7,098 bases of DNA from Chloroflexota bacterium. Lineage in GTDB: Bacteria; Chloroflexota; Dehalococcoidia; SAR202; UBA826. Shown one piece after another: positions 1 through 5,051 of this stretch. The notes beneath the pieces were generated by a model. It was not told the DNA's origin. It was given only the letters and a program-made list of their open reading frames with translations, and did not search any database. The stretch is from contig NZSI01000004.1 in assembly GCA_002696685.1 (NCBI GenBank), positions 1 to 7,098 on the forward strand, written 5' to 3'. A program made the position numbers and the translations under genes. Every line of letters starts with the position of its first letter. The first letter of the stretch is position 1.

Positions 1-359
1 AATCTTTTCGCAGCTTCTGATATCACCTCGGGGTCTTTCAGAGCTGCTGTATTCAGGGAGGCCTTATCAGCCCCAGATTCCAGTATCCTTCGCACATCCG
101 ATTCTGTCCTTATTCCCCCTCCGACAGTCAAAGGAATAAAAACCTGTTCGGACACATCTTTAACGACGCTCAAAATTGTATTCCTGGAGTCGGAAGAGGC
201 CGTGATGTCAAGGAAGACAAGCTCGTCAGCTCCTTGCTTGTCGTAGTAAGAAGCTAGTTCAGCGGGGTCGCCAGCATCTCTTAAGTCTACAAAACTAATC
301 CCCTTTACTACTCGTCCAGCATCCACGTCCAAACAAGGAATAATTCTTTTGGTAAGCAA
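1..359 (-). CDS. hisF: Imidazole glycerol phosphate synthase subunit HisF, N-terminal part (cut at window start)
   Basis: This is the cyclase subunit of imidazole glycerol phosphate synthase. With ammonia from HisH it turns PRFAR into imidazole glycerol phosphate and AICAR in the cytoplasm. Only residues 1-119 lie in the window. The start [12 protein letters not shown] matches the family exactly, placing catalytic Asp11 and the conserved Lys19 (VVKG). [11 protein letters not shown] (about residues 45-55) and the phosphate-binding VGGGIR loop (about 80-85) follow; the second catalytic Asp (about residue 130) lies outside. The start is TTG at 359-357, with GGAG at 372-369 and a 9-base spacer; the in-frame upstream codons contain no usual start. 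It is the last gene of the minus-strand block seen here, 20 bases after the methyltransferase stop. Identification is secure; completeness cannot be judged. Confidence 0.95.
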   Translation of the reverse strand, partial: MLTKRIIPCLDVDAGRVVKGISFVDLRDAGDPAELASYYDKQGADELVFLDITASSDSRNTILSVVKDVSEQVFIPLTVGGGIRTESDVRRILESGADKASLNTAALKDPEVISEAAKR

Positions 360-379
360 TATGACATTCTCCGATTGTT

Positions 380-937
380 CTACTTGAGAAACAAAAGCAT
401 ATAGGCCATTTCAGACAAATCATGCCTCATGTAAAACCGGAATCCTTTATCCTCGGCCATAGCACGACATTCATCCTGAGATATTCTGGACTTAATCGCA
501 GGGCCTTGATCAGTGTAATCTTTTCGCCATTCCATTAGGGCTAACCAGGCGCCATTCTTCATAACTCTATGAGCTTCTCCTAGAATATCAGACGGCGCTT
601 TAGAAGCTTGTTTAAAAAAAGATGCCATAACGCCGTCAAGGCTTTCATCTTTTAAAGGAAGTTTCTTCTCATTAGCCATATGCCTAGCTTTCACATTAGA
701 AAGCCGTATATTTTTCAACTCCCGCCTAGCTACTGTGAGATTCGCTTTAACGGAGTCAAATGCCGTCACTCTTCCCCTGTAAACTGCCTTTCCCAAAGGA
801 ACTGAGAGGGTACCTACACCACAACAAAGATCTGCAATTTCATGGTAGGGCATTATAGGAAGCAAGGAAATAATATGATATATATCCAAATCCCTAGGGG
901 AAGGACGAGTCAATTTATCTTGCGCATTTTTAGCCAC
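380..937 (-). CDS. Class I SAM-dependent methyltransferase (UbiE/Methyltransf_11-like), substrate unknown
   Basis: The 185-residue protein shows one Rossmann-type methyltransferase domain and little else. Seen directly: SAM-binding motif [10 protein letters not shown] (residues 36-44), an acidic residue ending strand 2 (AFD61), [13 protein letters not shown] (93-105), and [17 protein letters not shown] (121-137), the usual 'R.L.pGG.l...dW' strand. A tail with GP...SRIS (145-153) resembles small methyltransferases found in many bacteria. The likely product is a soluble small-molecule or RNA methylase, but nothing identifies the acceptor. The start is GTG at 937: an in-frame stop lies six codons upstream and GAGGAG sits 11 bases before the GTG. 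It sits between hisA and hisF, in the same direction, 62 bases after hisA and 20 before hisF. No histidine-biosynthesis role is known for such a protein, so its place may reflect only operon sharing. Confidence 0.85.
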   Translation of the reverse strand: MAKNAQDKLTRPSPRDLDIYHIISLLPIMPYHEIADLCCGVGTLSVPLGKAVYRGRVTAFDSVKANLTVARRELKNIRLSNVKARHMANEKKLPLKDESLDGVMASFFKQASKAPSDILGEAHRVMKNGAWLALMEWRKDYTDQGPAIKSRISQDECRAMAEDKGFRFYMRHDLSEMAYMLLFLK

Positions 938-975
938 GGCGACAAAGTCTCCTCATTTTCAAATCTCAATCACGA

Positions 976-991
976 CTCGAACAACTTCGAG
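976..991 (-). other. Intercistronic hairpin between hisA and the methyltransferase gene
   Basis: CTCGAA and TTCGAG form a perfect 6-bp stem with a 4-base loop (GTTG on the transcribed strand) and a possible extra G-U pair at the base. It lies in the 62-base gap after the hisA stop and about 40 bases before the GTG of the next gene. No T-run follows, so it does not look like an intrinsic terminator. It could protect or process the upstream message, or be chance. Confidence 0.4.
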
Positions 992-999
992 CATTCATT

Positions 1000-1725
1000 T
1001 TATCGTATCTTATTAATCGCGTTCAGAGCCTCTTTTAGATCCACGTGACCTGTATATATAGCCCTGCCTACTATTACAGCCTCGACTCCCAATCTGACGA
1101 GGCACAAAATGCTATCCAGACTAGATATACCACCGGCGGCAATAACGTTAACCTTTGACATGTTTACCAAATTACTAATGGCATCGAAATTAGGTGTGGA
1201 CAAAGTACCATCTCGGTCAATATCGGTGTACATGCATCGGATTACACCTAACGAAAACATATTAGAAACCAAATCGGCAGCTTCGACCTGACTGGTCCTT
1301 GTCCATCCATCGAGAGCAACAACCCCAGATCTCGCATCAACACTGACGATTACGGATTCCCTTCCTACTGACTCCATTATAGCCGTCAATTCCTTGGGGG
1401 AATCAACAGCCACAGTGCCAAGAATAAGCCTATCAACTCCGATATCCGAATAGTTCTTCGCCACTTCCAAAGAGCGTATTCCACCTCCAACTTGAATCCT
1501 CGTTGTTGTAGCTCTGCAAATACTTTCTACCACGTCATAGTTGGAAGTGGACCCTGATTTAGCACCATCGAGGTCAACAATATGCAAGTATTCAGATCCT
1601 TCTGATTCCCACCTTAGCGCCATTTCAACAGGGTCATCCGAAAACACAGTAACCTGCTCGTAGTCTCCCTGAAGTAGCCTCACACATTTCCCATCTTTTA
1701 TATCTATCGCAGGAATGATTTCCAC
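1000..1725 (-). CDS. hisA: ProFAR isomerase HisA
   Basis: HisA isomerises ProFAR to PRFAR, the step just before the HisH-HisF synthase, as a cytoplasmic (beta/alpha)8 barrel. The 241 residues match the usual length. Catalytic Asp8 lies in IPAIDIKDG (residues 4-12) and the partner Asp130 in VSVDARSG (127-134). The two phosphate-binding loops are VGGGIR (79-84) and AAGGIS (196-201), and the barrel signature TDIDRDGT spans 167-174. The isolated IDRDGT and the DGW at 139-141 favour HisA over HisF and over TrpC-type barrels. The start is GTG at 1725, giving MEIIPAID in register with the family. Its AAGGA ribosome site (1737-1733) is embedded in the last codons of hisH with a 7-base spacer, and only 4 bases separate the hisH stop from the GTG, so the two are probably translationally coupled. 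Confidence 0.97.
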   Translation of the reverse strand: MEIIPAIDIKDGKCVRLLQGDYEQVTVFSDDPVEMALRWESEGSEYLHIVDLDGAKSGSTSNYDVVESICRATTTRIQVGGGIRSLEVAKNYSDIGVDRLILGTVAVDSPKELTAIMESVGRESVIVSVDARSGVVALDGWTRTSQVEAADLVSNMFSLGVIRCMYTDIDRDGTLSTPNFDAISNLVNMSKVNVIAAGGISSLDSILCLVRLGVEAVIVGRAIYTGHVDLKEALNAINKIR

Positions 1726-1729
1726 CTGA

Positions 1730-2374
1730 TTATCCTTGAGATGAGGACTTAACGTATCTCACGAAATTTCTATATATATTAAGACCATTTTGACCACTCT
1801 TTTCAGGATGAAACTGAACTGCAACGACATTATCAAATGCGACAGCACTGCAGAAGTCTCGTCCGTATTCAGTATGCCCAGCTATAATCGATGAATCCTT
1901 GGGAACAGCCACGTAGCTGTGAACGAAATAAAAATAAGAGTTCTGAGGAACTCCTTGAAGAACTGGATGATCAGTAGTAAACCGGACAGAATTCCATCCC
2001 ATATGAGGTACCTTCTGCCCCTGAGGAAGTTTCTCCACCCTACCCCTTAAAACACCTAGTCCTCGTTCATCTCCTTCATCAGATTCCTCCAATAGCAATT
2101 GGAGCCCCAAACAAACTCCCATAAATGGCTTTCCGGACTTTATCCATTCCACCAAGACTTCATCCAAACCTTGGTTTCTTAGATTTACCATGGATGAGTC
2201 ACAAGAGCCCTGTCCAGGAAACACTACAGCATCAGAATTCTCTACATCAGTAGCATTCCCAGACACTTTGACTAATGCTCCTGATTTTTCCAAGGCTTTT
2301 TCAACACTCCTAATATTTCCCGCCTGGTAGTCGATTACGGTTATTCTTGGGCTTTCAGTCTCTTTATTCGTCAT
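1730..2374 (-). CDS. hisH: Imidazole glycerol phosphate synthase glutaminase subunit HisH
   Basis: HisH is the class I glutamine amidotransferase that hydrolyses glutamine and channels ammonia into HisF. The 214 residues form one GATase domain. The nucleophile is Cys88 in GVCLG, with His189 and Glu191 in QFHPEKSG completing the triad. VPHMGWN (122-128) is the typical HisH segment, and YFYFVHSY (147-154) is also family-like. The oxyanion strand reads PGQGS (53-57), where PGVG is common. The first ten residues (MTNKETESPR) are an unconserved lead before ITVIDYQAGN. The ATG at 2374 has AAGGA six bases upstream and overlaps the end of the adenosyltransferase gene by 11 bases. hisA follows after 4 bases. 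Its partner HisF is encoded downstream, past hisA and the methyltransferase gene. Confidence 0.97.
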   Translation of the reverse strand: MTNKETESPRITVIDYQAGNIRSVEKALEKSGALVKVSGNATDVENSDAVVFPGQGSCDSSMVNLRNQGLDEVLVEWIKSGKPFMGVCLGLQLLLEESDEGDERGLGVLRGRVEKLPQGQKVPHMGWNSVRFTTDHPVLQGVPQNSYFYFVHSYVAVPKDSSIIAGHTEYGRDFCSAVAFDNVVAVQFHPEKSGQNGLNIYRNFVRYVKSSSQG

Positions 2375-2933
2375 CCGAAATCCTTTGTCCGGTTATAACT
2401 TCGGGAGAAATATCGCGATCTTCATACCTAGCCATCATAAAAAGAAGATCAGAAAGCCTGTTTACAAATTTCAGCATTTCCCCATTAACCAACATGGAGT
2501 CAGAATCCAAAGCAACGAGACGTCTCTCCAGCGTCCTCACCCCAGTTCTCGCCACATCTAATGCAGCTGAACCTGGTGATGCCCCTGAAACTATGAAGTC
2601 GGAAGGCAAGTCGACAGAGTCAGAAAGTTTATCTATATATTTTTCCAATTCCGTTATCATTTCAGAGTCAATAGTATGGTAATGGTCAGTAAGTTTCTCG
2701 TGATTTTCTGGAAGAGTTGCTAGCTCTGCCCCAACAGTGAACATACGATTTTGTATATGGAGTAACAATTCCTTATTGTCCTTATCTAGACATAATGCCC
2801 TAGCCAAACCCATATACGAAACCACGGAGTCAGCCTCGCCGTAAGCCTCGCATCGGGCATCAGACTTTGGGACCCGTCCACCGAAAAAAAGTCCCGTCTC
2901 TCCTTGATCGCCCGACTTCGTGTATATCTTCAA
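2364..2933 (-). CDS. pduO: PduO/MMAB-type cob(I)alamin adenosyltransferase
   Basis: The family transfers the adenosyl group of ATP to cob(I)alamin to make coenzyme B12, as a trimer of helical bundles. The 189 residues carry the ATP-binding start TKSGDQGETGL (5-15), GGRVPKSD (18-25), the helix with R129, R133, E136, R137 and R138, and FVNRLSDLLFMMAR (156-169). Odd point: the motif normally read as DELN reads ADSVV (34-38), keeping the Asp but not Glu, Leu or Asn. The start is TTG at 2933 with GGAG at 2944-2941 and a 7-base spacer; KIYTKSGD then aligns with the family N terminus. It is the first gene of the operon containing hisH, hisA and hisF, behind its own promoter candidate. I see no cobalamin riboswitch in its 60-70-base leader. 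The family is certain; activity is inferred. Confidence 0.92.
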   Translation of the reverse strand: MKIYTKSGDQGETGLFFGGRVPKSDARCEAYGEADSVVSYMGLARALCLDKDNKELLLHIQNRMFTVGAELATLPENHEKLTDHYHTIDSEMITELEKYIDKLSDSVDLPSDFIVSGASPGSAALDVARTGVRTLERRLVALDSDSMLVNGEMLKFVNRLSDLLFMMARYEDRDISPEVITGQRISDDE

Positions 2934-3000
2934 TGTGACTCTCCGATTTAGTTAGATGAACCCCATAAATCTAAGGATATGTTTTGGCCAACATAGTGCC

Positions 3001-3013
3001 CTGATTATATCAG
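3001..3013 (-). promoter_or_regulatory. Extended -10 promoter with overlapping palindrome, for the pduO-hisH-hisA operon
   Basis: On the minus strand TGATATAAT (3012-3004) is a perfect extended -10 element. The -35 position, read about 17 bases upstream, is T-rich (TCTTTT) and poor, which extended -10 promoters tolerate. Transcription would begin near 2997, giving a leader of about 65 bases to the TTG at 2933. The -10 lies inside a perfect inverted repeat, CTGAT-TAT-ATCAG, so a protein bound there would block RNA polymerase. The same CTGAT/ATCAG arms recur upstream of moeB at 4886-4897. The rest of the 250-base gap (2934-3183) shows no convincing ORF or RNA gene. Confidence 0.55.
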
Positions 3014-3111
3014 TGACATACATCAAAAAAGACAACAACTATCAAAGGAAGATTCCAAGAATATTGCAACTTTATAGACCGCACAAACAACGGCAACCTA
3101 AAATTGTACCA

Positions 3112-3138
3112 AGCTCCGAATGAGGAACCCAGGGAGCT
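3112..3138 (-). terminator. Weak terminator-like inverted repeat after the peroxiredoxin gene
   Basis: AGCTCC and GGAGCT pair perfectly over 6 bp around a 15-base loop, about 45 bases past the peroxiredoxin stop on the minus strand. The run after it is only TTGGTACAATTTT, so the U-tract is poor. It is the best candidate for ending the moeB-peroxiredoxin message before the promoter at 3001-3013, but the evidence is slight. Confidence 0.25.
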
Positions 3139-3183
3139 AACCCATACCTTTTATACAACCTCGGCTGGTAGCATAAACACCTA

Positions 3184-3837
3184 TTAGATATTCGGCTGTG
3201 GCGTAGTTCTCAAATAATCCTTGACGATTGTATGCCCTTTAGGAAACTTACCGGGGATATCCTCAGTAGGTACGGCCGGAATCACTATACAATCTTCCCC
3301 ATGCTTCCAATCAACAGGAGTCGCTACCTGGTACTCAGCAGTTAGTTGAAGTGAATCTATGACTCTGAGAATTTCAACAAAATTTCGACCTGTTGAGGCA
3401 GGATACGAAATAACTAGTTTCACTTTCTTATCTGGACCAATTATAAATACCGACCTCACCGTTAAAGTATCGCTCGCGTTAGGGTGGATCATGCCATAAG
3501 AATTGGCTATTTCCTTATCTGGGTCTTCAATTAGTGGAAAATCCACTGAGGCCCCTTGGGTCTCATTAACGTCTTTAATCCACTCTGTATGAGACTCCAG
3601 AGGAGTCAAGCCGGGTTTAGTCCCAACACTTAGAACTAGCACCTTAACATTCCTTTGGGAAAAGTCTTCCTTTAAATTAGCCACTCGCCCAATTTCAGTA
3701 GTACAAACTGGGGTGAAGTCCGCTGGGTGAGACATCAAAACTCCCCAATCGTCACCTAACCAATCATGGAAATTGATTTCCCCTACTGTGGTGTTAGCAG
3801 TAAAATTTGGCGCTTCATCACCAATTTTCAAGTCCAT
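3184..3837 (-). CDS. Peroxiredoxin, 1-Cys (Prx6/AhpC-TSA) type
   Basis: This is a thiol peroxidase that would reduce hydrogen peroxide or organic hydroperoxides in the cytoplasm. The 217 residues fit the Prx6 group, which is longer than AhpC or BCP. The active site is PADFTPVCTTE, with peroxidatic Cys45, Thr42 and Pro38; Arg128 in TVRSVF completes the catalytic set, and His37 precedes the Pro as in Prx6. The C-terminal dimerisation segment has DWKHGED (176-182) and FPKG (198-201). A second Cys, Cys183, sits where Prx6 relatives usually have a hydrophobic residue; whether it resolves Cys45 is unknown. The ATG at 3837 follows an exact AAGGAGGT, suggesting strong translation. It lies 74 bases after moeB on the same strand and may share its transcript. 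Confidence 0.93.
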   Translation of the reverse strand: MDLKIGDEAPNFTANTTVGEINFHDWLGDDWGVLMSHPADFTPVCTTEIGRVANLKEDFSQRNVKVLVLSVGTKPGLTPLESHTEWIKDVNETQGASVDFPLIEDPDKEIANSYGMIHPNASDTLTVRSVFIIGPDKKVKLVISYPASTGRNFVEILRVIDSLQLTAEYQVATPVDWKHGEDCIVIPAVPTEDIPGKFPKGHTIVKDYLRTTPQPNI

Positions 3838-3843
3838 ACTGAG

Positions 3844-3851
3844 ACCTCCTT
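3844..3851 (-). promoter_or_regulatory. Consensus Shine-Dalgarno of the peroxiredoxin gene
   Basis: AAGGAGGT on the minus strand is fully complementary to the usual 16S rRNA 3' end and lies 6 bases before the ATG. It is the strongest ribosome site in the window and fixes this start. High expression of an antioxidant enzyme is the simple inference. Confidence 0.9.
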
Positions 3852-3911
3852 AATGCATCCCTATAACAAAATCCTAAAATTTAGACGAGTGCTGATTTAA
3901 TTTTACTTTGA

Positions 3912-4820
3912 CTATCCAGTGAGAGGAGCTCCCCCACAAAAAGCAACATAGTCAATTAACTCTGTAACAGTAGGTTCATCTCCACAAAGTGGACATTGGG
4001 GATTACGGCGGATTTTCACTGTTCTAAATTCCATACTCAAGGCATCTATCAGGAGTAGTCTTCCTGACAAGGAGTCCCCTACACCAAGAATCTGCTTTAC
4101 CACCTCTGTTGCCTGGATTGTCCCAACCATACCTGGAAGCATGCCTAAAACACCTGCTTCAGCGCAGCTGGGAACTTCGCCCGGCGGCGGCGGCGTAGGA
4201 AATAAACAGCGGTAACACCCTTGCCCTGGTATATATGTAGTGGCCTGCCCATCAAATAGCAGAATACTCCCGTCAACTAGCGTTTTCCCCGACAGATAAG
4301 CTGCGTCATTAACTAGATATCTTGTTGGGAAATTATCGGCTCCGTTAACAATCACATCATAATCCTTCATTATCTCCATAGCGTTAACAGAGGAAATGGG
4401 CTCTTCATGAATATTCACGGTTGTATCGGGATTGTATGCTTTGAGAGTCTCAACGGCCGATTCCACTTTAGGGCGGCCTATGTCGTCATTAAAGTGAAGT
4501 ATTTGTCTTTGTAAGTTGGTAACGTCCACATCGTCAAAATCAACCAACCCAACGGTTCCCACTCCTGCTAATGTCAAATAGATCGTAATGGGAGAGCCAA
4601 GTCCTCCAGCACCAACCATCAATACCTTGGCGTCCAACAATTTTCTCTGCCCGACACTTCCCACTTGAGGCATTATTATGTGCCTGCTGTACCGACTCAC
4701 TTGATATGGAGTCAAAGCAGTGGTTTTTTTCTGTGCCTCAGTCTGTGTAGCCAAGAGGGTCCTCCCTACGCTATTCAACGAGTTAAAATAATTCCCAGAA
4801 TTCGAGTATAGCATTGACAT
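3912..4820 (-). CDS. moeB: MoeB/ThiF/MoeZ-type sulfur-carrier adenylyltransferase
   Basis: E1-like enzyme that adenylates the C-terminal glycine of a ubiquitin-like sulfur carrier (MoaD, ThiS or CysO), for molybdopterin, thiamine or cysteine synthesis. In the 302-residue reading: RYSRHIIMPQVG (43-54), nucleotide loop VGAGGLGSP (69-77), DFDDVDVTNLQRQ (94-106) with Arg105, Lys118 in GRPKVES, Mg-binding Asp162 in GADNFPTRY, the PPPPGEVPSC segment with candidate active Cys219, and zinc pairs CYRC (202-205) and CPLC (276-279). The end PTVTELIDYVAFCGG (283-297) resembles MoeZ-type proteins, but the rhodanese domain of MoeZ is missing. Residues 1-36 precede the conserved core and look unconserved; a TTG at 4754 with a better ribosome site would remove the first 22. 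No carrier gene is in the window, so the pathway stays open. Confidence 0.9.
   Translation of the reverse strand: MSMLYSNSGNYFNSLNSVGRTLLATQTEAQKKTTALTPYQVSRYSRHIIMPQVGSVGQRKLLDAKVLMVGAGGLGSPITIYLTLAGVGTVGLVDFDDVDVTNLQRQILHFNDDIGRPKVESAVETLKAYNPDTTVNIHEEPISSVNAMEIMKDYDVIVNGADNFPTRYLVNDAAYLSGKTLVDGSILLFDGQATTYIPGQGCYRCLFPTPPPPGEVPSCAEAGVLGMLPGMVGTIQATEVVKQILGVGDSLSGRLLLIDALSMEFRTVKIRRNPQCPLCGDEPTVTELIDYVAFCGGAPLTG
4752..4766 (-). promoter_or_regulatory. Alternative translation start of moeB (TTG with GGGAGG)
   Basis: Inside the long moeB reading, GGGAGG (4766-4761) is followed after 6 bases by an in-frame TTG (4754-4752), codon 23. The product would be 280 residues, with about 14 residues before the conserved LTPYQVSRYSRH, closer to family length. 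The ATG at 4820 has only a GAAGAG-like site. TTG starts occur elsewhere in this window, so this start is credible. Confidence 0.5.
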
Positions 4821-4885
4821 ATTTACTCTTCAAACAGTAAGCAATGTTCAAGGCATTCTCTCAACAAGCAAATTTACTTCCGGTC

Positions 4886-4911
4886 CTGATTAATCAGATT
4901 ATTTGAATCTG
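4886..4911. promoter_or_regulatory. Overlapping inverted repeats in the divergent promoter region (candidate operator)
   Basis: Two perfect inverted repeats share three bases: CTGAT-TA-ATCAG (4886-4897) and CAGATT-ATTTG-AATCTG (4895-4911). They lie between the divergent moeB and NYN genes, 66 bases from the moeB ATG. The first matches the palindrome over the pduO operon -10 (CTGAT-TAT-ATCAG) except for one extra central base. A regulator site is the natural reading; as RNA in the moeB leader the two hairpins would exclude each other. No regulator gene is visible in the window. Confidence 0.4.
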
Positions 4912-4937
4912 CAACTAATAAAATATCGTATCTAACG

Positions 4938-4964
4938 GTTATAAAAGACAGCACGCAAATGCAA
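4938..4964 (-). promoter_or_regulatory. Candidate leftward promoter for moeB
   Basis: On the minus strand TTGCAT (4964-4959) and TATAAC (4943-4938) resemble -35 and -10 elements, but the spacer is only 15 bases. Transcription would begin near 4931, leaving a leader of about 110 bases that contains the inverted repeats at 4886-4911. No better leftward candidate was found in 4821-5051. Confidence 0.3.
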
Positions 4965-4975
4965 GATGGTATAAT
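4945..4975 (+). promoter_or_regulatory. Extended -10 promoter for the NYN-coaX-coaBC operon
   Basis: TGGTATAAT (4967-4975) is a perfect extended -10. A partial -35, AAGACA (4945-4950), lies 19 bases upstream, longer than the ideal 17. The start would be near 4982, giving a leader of about 70 bases to the TTG at 5052. It overlaps the region of the leftward moeB promoter candidate, so the two units may compete. Confidence 0.6.
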
Positions 4976-5000
4976 TGTATGAGTTTTTAAAAATCCAGCA

Positions 5001-5037
5001 GCCTTTTTAGGCAGTTGTCAAAAGCGGTTTATACCGC
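5001..5037 (+). other. Two small hairpins in the leader of the NYN gene
   Basis: GCCT-TTTT-AGGC (5001-5012) and GCGGT-TTAT-ACCGC (5024-5037) are perfect short hairpins in the predicted leader. The second ends 14 bases before the TTG at 5052. The first is too short for a confident terminator and is not followed by a T-run. They may affect translation of a gene that lacks a clear Shine-Dalgarno. Confidence 0.3.
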
Positions 5038-5051
5038 ATCAGTGGTCGCAA

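Noticed and set aside
842..1048. Plus-strand ORF of 68 codons across the methyltransferase start and hisA end
   Set aside because: It lies opposite two well-supported genes, has no family features, and is a shadow frame.
2347..2682. Plus-strand ORF of 111 codons, Ser/Glu-rich
   Set aside because: It is the reverse frame of the adenosyltransferase gene, which has clear conserved motifs.
2952..2974. TTAGAT...ATCTAA inverted repeat in the pduO leader
   Set aside because: AU-rich 6-bp stem with an 11-base loop, too weak to separate from chance; it also does not resemble a cobalamin riboswitch.
2934..3183. Cobalamin riboswitch, tRNA or small ORF in the 250-base gap
   Set aside because: No B12-box-like sequence, no cloverleaf with a T-loop, and no ORF with a ribosome site could be found by eye.
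3860..3868. TGTTATAGG as an extended -10 for the peroxiredoxin gene
   Set aside because: The -10 match is only partial, no -35 is seen, and transcription would begin almost at the Shine-Dalgarno.
4183..4195. GGC repeat in moeB
   Set aside because: It encodes the PPPP of the conserved PPPPGxVPSC segment, so it is protein constraint rather than a microsatellite of interest.
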